Source: Marinobacter sp. SS5-14b (GTDB taxonomy: Bacteria; Pseudomonadota; Gammaproteobacteria; Pseudomonadales; Oleiphilaceae). Taken from it: a stretch of DNA of 64,000 nt. The notes beneath the pieces were generated by a model, which saw nothing but the letters and a program-made list of their open reading frames with translations, had not been told where the DNA came from and did not search any database. The DNA lies in the NCBI RefSeq assembly GCF_030541005.1, contig NZ_JASSVM010000002.1:124001-188000 (forward strand). The letters run 5' to 3'. Shown here one piece after another: positions 26,739 through 35,161 of the stretch; the stretch's first letter is position 1, and each line of letters starts with the position of its first letter. The position numbers and the translations under genes are program-made.

Positions 26739-28508
26739 TTAGCCCCCTGCTGACGACGGAACGTCATCGCGATAGTACTGGTTGGAAAAATCCCGTGCGA
26801 ATTGCAGCATGGGCTCCAGCCCATTCACCCGATGCACCTGCCACCCTTGTTGCTGGCCAAACAAAATGGAGTCGGTGGTGCGTTTGAGCCACGATGATTG
26901 CTGCACTTCCGGACTGCTGGGGTCGTAGGGTAAGTCCAGCACCCAGTGCCCAGCCCCCCTGCAATGGTTTAACGCCAGCGCGCTGATTTGTTCTCCGGGC
27001 GTCCCCTCTTCATCGTCACCAAACATTGAAACAATGCCATCGTCCGAGAGCACAACCAGCTGTGTCGGTGTCTGTCGCGGCCGAGCGTAAGTGGAGCGCA
27101 ATATTTTTAACGGGAAGCTGGTACCGCCCCCAAAAAAACCGGTCAGCACACGCAACACTGCGGCCTCGTCGCGGACAAAGCCGTCTGAGGTCAGGCACTG
27201 GCGAGCACCGCTCCAAAGCGTGACCTGCACTGTCGCACCGGCCCGCAGTGCCGACAAGCACAGCAGCGCTCCGGCCAGTGCGGGGTAGGAAATGGTGCTT
27301 TGGGGATTGGGCATGGAGCCGGAGCTGTCAACGTATAAATCCAGATCGCAGACCTGGTGCTGAGGCTCTTCACTCCCCTCCAGGCTATACATCGCTTTCT
27401 GGGTTGTGATGCCCGGGATTGGCTGTCGCCCTGCGATCAGGGTTGCGAACCAGTCGATCTCGATCGGATCATCTCCCACTTGCCAGATCTCAGAGCCCTC
27501 GCGCTGGGGCTCGCCCGGCCCGGGCAACCGCCGGGTCGGAAAGGGCATCAGATAAGGGCGAACCGCATCCCGATAGTAGCGCACCGCGGCATCATGCGGA
27601 GATAAGTCAACACCGGCGGCTTTGAGTACCTCATAATAGTCCTGGGGCTGCAGAGCCTGCCCGCTCGTGCGGGTTTCCGTGGCCGCTTCTTCCGGTTCGC
27701 CCTGCCCGGTTACGCTGGATGGCAGGTCGGTCAAATCCGGATCGTGACTGGGGTGCATCACGTCGATTGCCGGCAGCTCGATGACACCCGCGCCACGGTG
27801 CCCATGCCCAGCTTCAGCGGTGTCGTTTAAAGCGGCGAAAGCGTCCCGGGCGGCTTGCTCTTCCTCGATCAGATAACCGAGAAGCAGAGTGGCAAAGCGA
27901 CTGGAACCAGTCAGCCAGTCTTTACTGTAAACCTTAATGATGCGGCTCCCTAGCCAGGCGTCACCTTCCATTTCGGCGGTGATGTCAGCATCGGTCAGCG
28001 CGCCCGGTGCCAGTTGCCAGAGCCGTTCATAGATGCGCATATAGAGCGCCCAAAGCTGGCTTGCTCCGGTTGATTTCAAGCGCTGGTATATGGTGTCCAT
28101 CCGGCATCGCGTATTGCGCTGAAGGTGATGATTGATCAGCAAATCGGTATAGAGGTTCGCCACCAGCGGCGCCAGATGCTCCACAGTTGGCAATGCCTGA
28201 CGAATCACCGCCAGCAACTGCAAATGTTGGGTCATATTGGCGGGCGCATAGACATGATGACCAATTTCATGGGCCAGGATTTCCAGCGAGCAGTCGGACA
28301 GGTTGCGCTCCGCGACATCCTGCAGGTTCACCATAACCCGTTGTGATGCCAAACGAATGGCCGCGAAACTGCCGGTCAGCCCCGCCGCCTGAGACGCTTC
28401 CACATCAAACAACCAGAGCGGCTCGTGAAGCTGTAAATGCTCACTCCACAGCAATAAAGCCGCTTGCCACTGCTGCTGCCAGTGCGACAGAACCGACGCA
28501 TCCATCAT
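26739..28508 (-). CDS. HExxH metallopeptidase-like domain fused to a VWA domain
   Basis: A 589-residue protein. The N-terminal region carries HEIGHH (residues 80-85), a zinc-metallopeptidase motif, followed by a LYTDLLINHHL helix that could supply a further ligand; this recalls DUF2201-type putative metallopeptidases. A linker rich in Glu, Pro and His follows. The C-terminal VWA domain has an intact MIDAS motif DSSGS (Asp394, Ser396, Ser398) after the strand DLDLYV. MoxR AAA ATPases typically work with VWA partners to remodel or metallate proteins, and the moxR gene here lies two genes upstream. It overlaps the 310-residue gene by four bases. Confidence 0.8.
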   Translation of the reverse strand: MMDASVLSHWQQQWQAALLLWSEHLQLHEPLWLFDVEASQAAGLTGSFAAIRLASQRVMVNLQDVAERNLSDCSLEILAHEIGHHVYAPANMTQHLQLLAVIRQALPTVEHLAPLVANLYTDLLINHHLQRNTRCRMDTIYQRLKSTGASQLWALYMRIYERLWQLAPGALTDADITAEMEGDAWLGSRIIKVYSKDWLTGSSRFATLLLGYLIEEEQAARDAFAALNDTAEAGHGHRGAGVIELPAIDVMHPSHDPDLTDLPSSVTGQGEPEEAATETRTSGQALQPQDYYEVLKAAGVDLSPHDAAVRYYRDAVRPYLMPFPTRRLPGPGEPQREGSEIWQVGDDPIEIDWFATLIAGRQPIPGITTQKAMYSLEGSEEPQHQVCDLDLYVDSSGSMPNPQSTISYPALAGALLCLSALRAGATVQVTLWSGARQCLTSDGFVRDEAAVLRVLTGFFGGGTSFPLKILRSTYARPRQTPTQLVVLSDDGIVSMFGDDEEGTPGEQISALALNHCRGAGHWVLDLPYDPSSPEVQQSSWLKRTTDSILFGQQQGWQVHRVNGLEPMLQFARDFSNQYYRDDVPSSAGG

Positions 28509-29437
28509 CGGCTGTCTCCCACTTTAGGGATCACCAGCACTGCATAGCGGGTGTGAAAACTCACCACCCAATCGTGGGGCCGTTCCAGACACTGGCGCGG
28601 CTGGTCCACATCACGCCAGTTCAACCGCAAGTGATCCGGCACCTCAACGCCGTCCGGCAATGGCTGGCTCGTCACCTGGGGTCGTGCGCATGGTAGCAGC
28701 ACCTGACCGAACGCATCGGCATGCAGCCGCCAGCAATCGGCACCCGCCTGCACAAGGGTGTGCCCGGCACTGACAACCAGCCGGGGCCGACTGGTGAAGT
28801 CCCCGCCCAGCCAAACCGATGCGCCCAGTTCAACGTGCCGGGTGTACCAACCCCGCTCCGGCCCCTGCCACCAGGGGTGCCGGAACAGCTCGGGATCACC
28901 GATAGCCAGCGCCGTCGAAAGTGCCGCATGACGGCGCAGGGCCTCCAGAGCCGCCTCTCGGAACTGGGGCAGACCCGACATCCAGCCAAGCACCAGCAAG
29001 GTGTCGGGGGTCACACCGGGTTTCGGCAGGTAAGATTGCCAGTGCGCCAGCAGCCGGGCGCGTTGGCTGGTCTCAGGCAGATGTGTCAAGGCGTTGAGGA
29101 GCTGGATCATCATACGGGGAGCGGCTTCCGGATGAGGCGACAGCCAGTCCGGCAACACCTGCAGGAACAGAAGATCGGTCACGGCCCGATGGTCTCCTGT
29201 CAACCAGCCATGGCGGGCCATAGTCAGGCCACTGTGGTAAGCCGTTTCAGCGAGTGCAGACTTTTGCTCTGGTGCCCAGTGGTCGAGCCTTGCCAGCAGC
29301 GGATCAAGGCTCTCCCGAATAAACTGGCTAACGGTGGCCGCGAACCGAACAGGATCACCCTGCCTCGCCAGCCGATAGGCATGGTTCAACGGCTCCGCGT
29401 GCCGAACCAGATACTGCGCCAACCAGTCAGATCGCAT
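28505..29437 (-). CDS. Uncharacterised 310-residue protein of the MoxR-VWA operon
   Basis: I do not recognise this protein. Residues 1-170 are helical with an HEAT-like or TPR-like feel (repeated Leu/Ala helices). Residues about 200-310 are predicted beta-rich with many Trp and Pro residues. There is no signal peptide or membrane segment. It starts one base after the moxR stop codon and overlaps the metallopeptidase-VWA gene by four bases, so it is probably an obligate partner between the ATPase and the VWA protein. Confidence 0.65.
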   Translation of the reverse strand: MRSDWLAQYLVRHAEPLNHAYRLARQGDPVRFAATVSQFIRESLDPLLARLDHWAPEQKSALAETAYHSGLTMARHGWLTGDHRAVTDLLFLQVLPDWLSPHPEAAPRMMIQLLNALTHLPETSQRARLLAHWQSYLPKPGVTPDTLLVLGWMSGLPQFREAALEALRRHAALSTALAIGDPELFRHPWWQGPERGWYTRHVELGASVWLGGDFTSRPRLVVSAGHTLVQAGADCWRLHADAFGQVLLPCARPQVTSQPLPDGVEVPDHLRLNWRDVDQPRQCLERPHDWVVSFHTRYAVLVIPKVGDSR

Positions 29438-29438
29438 G

Positions 29439-31028
29439 CTATCTCTGACTGATCAGCCAGCGCTGATAGTTGCTGTAGCGCTGATGCAGGTATTTGAGGG
29501 TCATCGCATCGTCATGCACCACACCGGACAACTTGTTGCCGGCTGCCAACCGCTGCAGGGTTCGCTCGATCTCTTCCAGGCGTTTGCGACACTCCTTCAG
29601 CGAAACGCCTTCCAGGCCGTCGTCCAGCTTCGCTTTCAGCTCGCCCACCTCATCCTTGCGATGTCGGCCCTGACGCTCAAACTCGCGACAGCTCAGTTGA
29701 AAAAGATGACGTAGCCAGCCGATTTTGTCGCTCAGCAGAGCGGCATTTTCCGGCTGCTGGAAGAATGGCGCATCGGCGTCGGCAAAAAGGCGTGAATGCA
29801 GTACAAAAGGCAGCATCTGGGTCAGGTCGTTCAGTTCAACTTCGGCATTGCCCCGGAAATACGCCATTGCCTTGGCGTAAACGATCAATGACATCAGGCC
29901 CCGCACCGACAAGCCATTGCGCGTTTGGCACCCCATATCGGCAAGTCGGTCACGGCCGTTCTCCAACATCGCCAGCTGATGGCGCGGGACACCCGCCAAC
30001 CGGGAGGTATCCTTGCTCTTGTATTCGAATTGCTGGCCGGAGTACTCGCTGAACTCAAACTGGCTGGCAAAAAATTCCAGCCGCTGGCGTAACGCCGATG
30101 GCAATACAACCGCACGGATGTCCCGCTCCATCTGCACCATCTCGGCCTCAGAAAACTGCAGCGCCTGCGGCAAGCAATCGGCGGGGTCAACGCCTTCTTC
30201 GATACGGATCAACAGCTCGTCAAGAAACCTCGGATTGAACGGCAACGCCTGAACGACCACATCGATGCGGTCCTTCAAGGCTTCTATGACGGGATAGGTG
30301 CCGCCGCCCTGATCATCATTAGCCGTCAGATACCAGGCCGCCGGCGGGCACTCGTGAATCTGGTTGAACATCTCAGCGTAGTTATCGCCCATCACGGTCA
30401 ACAGAGCGCTCTGGGTGCGGGTCGGAATGCGATTGTACTCATCGACAATCTTGACTCGCATATCCAGCCAGCTACGCCAGCTGACCCGGATATCCGATTC
30501 CTGCTCAGCCTGCATCAGATCCATGGGCATGGGGTTACCCAGCAGGTCGGCAACCGTCATTTGCGGATGACCGTGCTGCATGGCACGCCTTACGGCTTTG
30601 GGGCTGTAACCCGCCAGCAGGCCCATCAGCAAGGCAGAGGCCGTTTTGCCACGCCCGGGACCACCAATAAACAGGCATTTTCGCCGTGCAGCGAAGGTCA
30701 GCAACGGCAGCAGGATAAAGCTGGAGTAGCTTTGGTCGGTTGGTAAATACAGGGGGGTCTGACTGTCACCAAACAGTATGGGATGAGGTGCTGCCTGATT
30801 GTACTCAACATCGTAGTGCGGGCTGATCACCGCATGGTTCACAATCCAGAAATAGGCCTGACGGAGCTTTTCATCCAGGGCGGAAGCAGCGCCTCCCGCC
30901 TCTGTCCCTGCCTCGCCAAAAGGTCCATTGACCAGGGCAGCAACATCAAAACTTGCATCGGTGGCTTTGCCCGCAGACGGGCGAGTGGGTGATGCAGATA
31001 TACGGGAAAACGGATTGAGTCCTTTCAT
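29439..31028 (-). CDS. MoxR-family AAA ATPase
   Basis: A 529-residue AAA+ protein with Walker A GGPGRGKT (122-129), Walker B KIVDEYN (193-199), the sensor-1 strand WYLTANDDQGGG and an arginine-finger region near ALKDRIDVV, as in MoxR ATPases. It is longer than simple MoxR proteins (about 330 residues). The extra parts are a variable N-terminal 70 residues and a C-terminal helical coiled-coil region (SCREFERQGRHRKDEVGELKA onward). It leads the seven-gene unit and probably drives conformational work on the VWA/metallopeptidase protein or its client. Confidence 0.85.
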   Translation of the reverse strand: MKGLNPFSRISASPTRPSAGKATDASFDVAALVNGPFGEAGTEAGGAASALDEKLRQAYFWIVNHAVISPHYDVEYNQAAPHPILFGDSQTPLYLPTDQSYSSFILLPLLTFAARRKCLFIGGPGRGKTASALLMGLLAGYSPKAVRRAMQHGHPQMTVADLLGNPMPMDLMQAEQESDIRVSWRSWLDMRVKIVDEYNRIPTRTQSALLTVMGDNYAEMFNQIHECPPAAWYLTANDDQGGGTYPVIEALKDRIDVVVQALPFNPRFLDELLIRIEEGVDPADCLPQALQFSEAEMVQMERDIRAVVLPSALRQRLEFFASQFEFSEYSGQQFEYKSKDTSRLAGVPRHQLAMLENGRDRLADMGCQTRNGLSVRGLMSLIVYAKAMAYFRGNAEVELNDLTQMLPFVLHSRLFADADAPFFQQPENAALLSDKIGWLRHLFQLSCREFERQGRHRKDEVGELKAKLDDGLEGVSLKECRKRLEEIERTLQRLAAGNKLSGVVHDDAMTLKYLHQRYSNYQRWLISQR

Positions 31029-31336
31029 CGTTGTCCATAACTCGATGGCTTCAAAGGAGTGCAGTATGCCAGAAGTTCAGCCCGGCGCGAATTCTGTGCC
31101 AGTCAGCCCTAACACCGGTGATGTTCTTGTTACCTGACTCATCACTTGTTAGTATAAATACTTAGTTTTCACAGACGGCCAGCCTCTTCTACTCGACCGT
31201 TCCTCGCTTGGCCCAACGGTCTCCTGAGACGCTGTGGACACCGTTACGTGTCGACACGAAGCCCTCAGGGCCGGCATGATCAGAAACCTCCTGGAAACTC
31301 ATGCAGCTTGAAGTCCATATAGAACCCAGGAATCTT
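31029..31336. other. Divergent intergenic region between the MoxR operon and the 7TMR-DISM gene
   Basis: This 308-base stretch separates two divergent genes. On the minus strand TATACT (31150-31155) could serve as a -10 element for moxR. On the plus strand there is one small reading frame with a good ribosome site (31066-31137). No operator palindrome or terminator of note was found. Confidence 0.5.
31066..31137 (+). CDS. Possible 23-residue small protein
   Basis: The frame MPEVQPGANSVPVSPNTGDV, plus LVT, begins at ATG 31066, six bases after AAGGAG. The peptide is uncharged apart from two acidic residues and has no recognised motif. It lies between divergent operons, so it could be an unannotated small protein, a leader or chance. 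Confidence 0.25.
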   Translation: MPEVQPGANSVPVSPNTGDVLVT

Positions 31337-32941
31337 ATGATCAGGGGGGTGATACCCCTAATTGTCCTGCTGGTACTGATCGGCCTGGTCATGGCGGTCA
31401 ACGCGGTTTTTCTTCAGCCGCCGGTAAAAGCCGTGGAAGGCTCCCTGGACCTGCGAGACTGGTCAACCGAGCACCGCTCCCGTGTGATGCTCAGCGGAGA
31501 CTGGGCGTTCTATCCAAATCAGTTTCTGACACCGGATGAGCTGGCTGCCGCCGGCGTTGATTCCGCCCCTTTGTGGTTGTCTCTGCCCGGAGTCTGGAGC
31601 GACGTACACCTGGACGGCAGACCCCTGCCCGCAAACGGTTATGCCAGTCTTGCCTTGCACCTCAAACTGCCGGAGCGCGGGCGTTTTGTCCTCAAGGTTC
31701 CAACCCTGACCAACAGCTATCGGCTGTGGATTGATGGCGAACCCATGGTGCGGAACCCGGCCATAGAAAGTCTCCGGCCCGATCGACGGCAACAATCCTC
31801 TACTCGCTACATACGGTTTACCGCTGAAACCCGAGACGTATTGATTCTCTTCCACGTGAGTAACTATCAACATCGGGTAGGGGGTATCTGGGAGCCCTTG
31901 TACCTGGCGCCTGCGGACAATCTGTTCGCCCTGAAAACCCGGCCGATGCTGATTGATATCCTGATTGCCTCTGCCCTGACCCTGAGCGGTATTGTTATCC
32001 TGTTTCTGGCCTACCAGCGCAATAACCAGGCGCTGTTTTTCCTCGCCCTGATAGCGCTTCTCATGGCCCTGCGCTGCGTAACCATCGAAGAACGCATTCT
32101 GTTCCAGGTGTTCCGCATCTATGACTGGCAGTGGCAGCAGCGTATTGAGCATCTCATCCTCTACGCCTTCCTGCCTTTCATGGGGCTGTACCTGTGGCGC
32201 AAGGCGCCCTTCACCTTTCCCGCCTGGCTGGCGCAGGCCACCGCCTCGGTTGTGGTCTGCCTGATGCTGATCGTGCTACTGACCGATGCCGCGGTGTTCA
32301 GCCATACCCTGCTGGTTTTTCATCTCTTCGGGATGGTCTATATGTTTTTGGCGCTCGGGCTGGCTCTGGACAGAGTCATGGAGAAAAAGCGCGGGGGCAA
32401 ACAGTTTCTGGGTGGTGCCCTGCTGCTCATCCTGGCCAGCCTGAATGACATTTTCTATGCCAATACGCTGATTGAGAGCACCGACATGCTGCACATTGGC
32501 GCCCTGGGCTTCATCTTATTCCAGCTGGCCTTGCCCCGGGACCTGAGCAGCCAGCAACCCATTGTACGCATTGACCGGCCACGGGCCACCGGCGTCGGCA
32601 AAGGCTTCTGCAATCCCTACCTGGAACTGGAGCAGGCAGACCTGATTGCCTCCGCCCTGCGCGACGCTTTGATCATCTGGGAAACAAGAACCGGCAAAGA
32701 CAAGGTCGAGTTGGCGGAGGCCAGTGGCCAATGGCGCATCACCAACGATTGCGGCTCACTGAAAACCCGCACTCTCGACAAGTACCTGCGGGCCGCCACA
32801 GTGCCGGCCCGCCCCAGGATCGCAAACGTACTGCGAACACTGCAGTTTGTGATGACTCTGCCCGAGCTTTCCGGGGATGAACAGCAACTTCTCGAGGCCG
32901 GCATCGAGACCATTCGTGACACCAACGAACTCGACAACTAA
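31337..32941 (+). CDS. 7TMR-DISM-like membrane receptor without recognised output domain
   Basis: About 534 residues. After an N-terminal membrane anchor, a periplasmic region (residues about 45-195) has the beta-jelly-roll look of 7TMR-DISMED domains (LRDWSTEHRSRVMLSGDWAFYPNQ, SYRLWIDGEP). Seven membrane helices follow (about 205-395), matching the 7TMR-DISM module. The final 130 residues are soluble, with no kinase, GGDEF or PP2C motifs visible. ATG 31337 has AGGAA just upstream; ATG 31301 is an alternative. It may sense a carbohydrate-like ligand, but its output is unknown. It precedes the lipid-like operon with a 175-base gap. Confidence 0.7.
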   Translation: MIRGVIPLIVLLVLIGLVMAVNAVFLQPPVKAVEGSLDLRDWSTEHRSRVMLSGDWAFYPNQFLTPDELAAAGVDSAPLWLSLPGVWSDVHLDGRPLPANGYASLALHLKLPERGRFVLKVPTLTNSYRLWIDGEPMVRNPAIESLRPDRRQQSSTRYIRFTAETRDVLILFHVSNYQHRVGGIWEPLYLAPADNLFALKTRPMLIDILIASALTLSGIVILFLAYQRNNQALFFLALIALLMALRCVTIEERILFQVFRIYDWQWQQRIEHLILYAFLPFMGLYLWRKAPFTFPAWLAQATASVVVCLMLIVLLTDAAVFSHTLLVFHLFGMVYMFLALGLALDRVMEKKRGGKQFLGGALLLILASLNDIFYANTLIESTDMLHIGALGFILFQLALPRDLSSQQPIVRIDRPRATGVGKGFCNPYLELEQADLIASALRDALIIWETRTGKDKVELAEASGQWRITNDCGSLKTRTLDKYLRAATVPARPRIANVLRTLQFVMTLPELSGDEQQLLEAGIETIRDTNELDN

Positions 32942-33116
32942 CGCGGCCAGCCTTCCGCGATAAATTCATAGGTTATTGATTTTATTACCGTGTAAAAAAG
33001 GTTTTCCTGCTTTTTCCTGCTTTTTCATCCCCTCAATCCTTACCGATCGTTAACTTACACGCCTGTCCAGACCGGCCCTCCGCCGGCCCGACGTTCCTGT
33101 TTTGAAGGAGATGCGT

Positions 33117-33911
33117 GTGCGCAGAATGCCCCTCTTACTGGCCGTGCTGATTGCCAGCCTGTTTTGTGTTTTCTCGACCATTGTCACGGCGGAAGATGCC
33201 GTTACCCGGGGTGCGTCAATCGCCCAGAAAGCCGATGAGCAATTGCGGGGCTATGGCGATTCACAGGTCGGCCTGACGATGGAACTGACCGGTCCTTCCG
33301 GACAAACCGCCACCCGGGCTCTACGAGTACAGAGCCTTGAGACAGACGGCGGCGAATACACGCTGATGATTTTCGATACCCCCCGAGACGTGGCCGGCAC
33401 CTCACTGCTGTCCCACAACTACCGCAGCCGCGAGGACCAGCAGTGGCTATATCTTCCGGCCATTCGCCGGGTCAAACAGATTGGCGCCCGGGACAAATCC
33501 GGTCCGTTCATGGGGTCGGAATTCGCCTATGAAGACATCGTCACGCCCTTCTTCGAGAAGTTCAGCTATCGCCTTGAAGGCGAAGAAGCCTGCGCAGGCA
33601 AACCATGCTGGATTGTCGAGCGCACCCCGAAGGACCCCTATTCCGGTTACACCCGCCAGCGGGTCTGGATCGACCAGGAACGTTATCTGATTCATCGCAT
33701 CGAATATTTCGACCGCCGTGATTCGCTGCTGAAAACCTACACGGCCAGTCATTTTACCCGCCATGAAGCGGCCCACTGGCGCCCGGGCCAGATGCAAATG
33801 GTCAATCACCAGAATCAGCGCCAGACCCTTCTGATCTGGTCGGATTTCCGGTTCAGCACCGGCCTGAATGACCGTGATTTCAGCCAGAACGCCCTGATGC
33901 GGGCCCGATAG
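33117..33911 (+). CDS. LolA-like outer-membrane lipoprotein-sorting family protein
   Basis: A 264-residue exported protein. GTG at 33117 is preferred because AAGGAG lies six bases upstream; the ATG at 33111 abuts that site. A signal peptide (LLLAVLIASLFCVFSTIVTA) is followed by a beta-rich domain with FDTPRDVAGTSLLSHNY, DQQWLYLPAIRRVKQI and FMGSEFAYEDI. This is the pattern of the periplasmic proteins that accompany RND/MMPL lipid exporters. It probably carries a lipid or lipoprotein across the periplasm. It is the first gene of the ten-gene operon and is followed five bases later by the barrel gene. Confidence 0.8.
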   Translation: MRRMPLLLAVLIASLFCVFSTIVTAEDAVTRGASIAQKADEQLRGYGDSQVGLTMELTGPSGQTATRALRVQSLETDGGEYTLMIFDTPRDVAGTSLLSHNYRSREDQQWLYLPAIRRVKQIGARDKSGPFMGSEFAYEDIVTPFFEKFSYRLEGEEACAGKPCWIVERTPKDPYSGYTRQRVWIDQERYLIHRIEYFDRRDSLLKTYTASHFTRHEAAHWRPGQMQMVNHQNQRQTLLIWSDFRFSTGLNDRDFSQNALMRAR

Positions 33912-33916
33912 TTCCC

Positions 33917-35152
33917 ATGCGCCTTGTGCTTAGCCAACTGACCCTGATGCTGTTGCTGACCGGTTTTCTCAGTCCCGCCTGGGGCCTGGATTACCGAGGC
34001 GAGGCCAGTGTTGAGGCCCGCTATTTTGCCAGCAGCGCTGCCCAGGACCGGGACCAGGGGCGCCTGTATCCGGCTATCCAGCTGGGCGTGGAGTTCTGGC
34101 ACAGCGGAAACAGGGGCCGGGACTTACTGACCTTCGCGCCCTATCTGCGCCTCGATGCCCGTGACAGCGAGCGTAACCTGGCCGACATCCGGGAGTTGTC
34201 CTGGATTCACGTTGGCAACTTTTACGAGTTGCGCACAGGCATACGCCAGGTTTACTGGGGCGTTACTGAAGGCGCGGACCTGGTGAACATTATCAATCAG
34301 ACCGACGGCGCCGATGGCCCGGACAGCGACCGAACCCTGGGCCAGCCCATGGTCAATCTGGCCCTGGAACAGGGCAATCACATGCTGGATCTGTTCCTGC
34401 TTATCGGGGCCCGTGAACGCACGTTTCCCGGCGAGGATGGCCGCTTGCGACTGCCAGTGGTTGCAGGCGCAGGCGAGAGCCGTTGGGAATCCAGCCAGGG
34501 GCAGGGCGGAATCGATCTGGCGGCCCGCTGGCAGTGGAATTATTACCCTCTGGTGCTGGGCGTCACCGGGTTTTCCGGCACAGCCCGGGAACCAGAGCTG
34601 GAGCTGAACACAAACCCGGAGCGGCCAGAACTCACCGCTTTCTACCCACTGATCCAACAGATCGGCCTGGATCTGCAGGCGACCCAGGGCGACCTGCTGT
34701 GGAAACTTGAAGCCATTCAGCGCCGGGGCGGTCGAGAAGACTTCCACGCCATCAATGCCGGTTTCGAGTTCACCCAGGTGGGCATTCTGGATTCCCGCAT
34801 GGACCTGGGCTGGCTGGCCGAGGGCCTGTACCACAACCGCGAAAGCACGGTTGTCGCCCCGTTTGAACGCGACATCCTGCTGGGCTGGCGGCTGGTATTT
34901 AATGACCTGGCCGGCTCCGAGATTCTGGCCAGTACCATCGTTGACACCCGCACCACCGAGCAGGTGATCAGTGTCGAGGCTCGACGACGCATTGGCAATG
35001 CCGTGTCTGTGTCGGCACAGCTCCGATACATCGGCGGCACCCCGCCGCCGCAGACCCCCGCGGCCTTCCTGAGTAATCCGGATTCCCGTTACACCCTGCG
35101 CCCGCTGTCCCGTGACAGTTATGGCCATATCGAATTCAGCTGGTTTTTCTGA
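33917..35152 (+). CDS. Putative outer-membrane beta-barrel protein
   Basis: A 411-residue exported protein with a signal peptide ending near PAWG. Amphipathic alternating strands run the whole length (for example LLTFAPYLRLDAR, FYELRTGIRQVYWG, HIEFSWFF). The final residue is Phe, the usual barrel-assembly signal. I do not recognise a defined family. With the LolA-like protein and the RND exporter it forms a typical envelope-transport trio. Confidence 0.65.
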   Translation: MRLVLSQLTLMLLLTGFLSPAWGLDYRGEASVEARYFASSAAQDRDQGRLYPAIQLGVEFWHSGNRGRDLLTFAPYLRLDARDSERNLADIRELSWIHVGNFYELRTGIRQVYWGVTEGADLVNIINQTDGADGPDSDRTLGQPMVNLALEQGNHMLDLFLLIGARERTFPGEDGRLRLPVVAGAGESRWESSQGQGGIDLAARWQWNYYPLVLGVTGFSGTAREPELELNTNPERPELTAFYPLIQQIGLDLQATQGDLLWKLEAIQRRGGREDFHAINAGFEFTQVGILDSRMDLGWLAEGLYHNRESTVVAPFERDILLGWRLVFNDLAGSEILASTIVDTRTTEQVISVEARRRIGNAVSVSAQLRYIGGTPPPQTPAAFLSNPDSRYTLRPLSRDSYGHIEFSWFF

Positions 35153-35161
35153 GGGCAGACC

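Noticed and set aside
31066..31137. The 23-aa frame as a PqqA-type precursor peptide
   Set aside because: It lacks the conserved Glu-x3-Tyr pair and no pqq genes are nearby.
33000..33027. TTTTCCTGC direct repeats upstream of the lipid-like operon
   Set aside because: Two to three short pyrimidine-rich copies are too few and too simple to call an operator.
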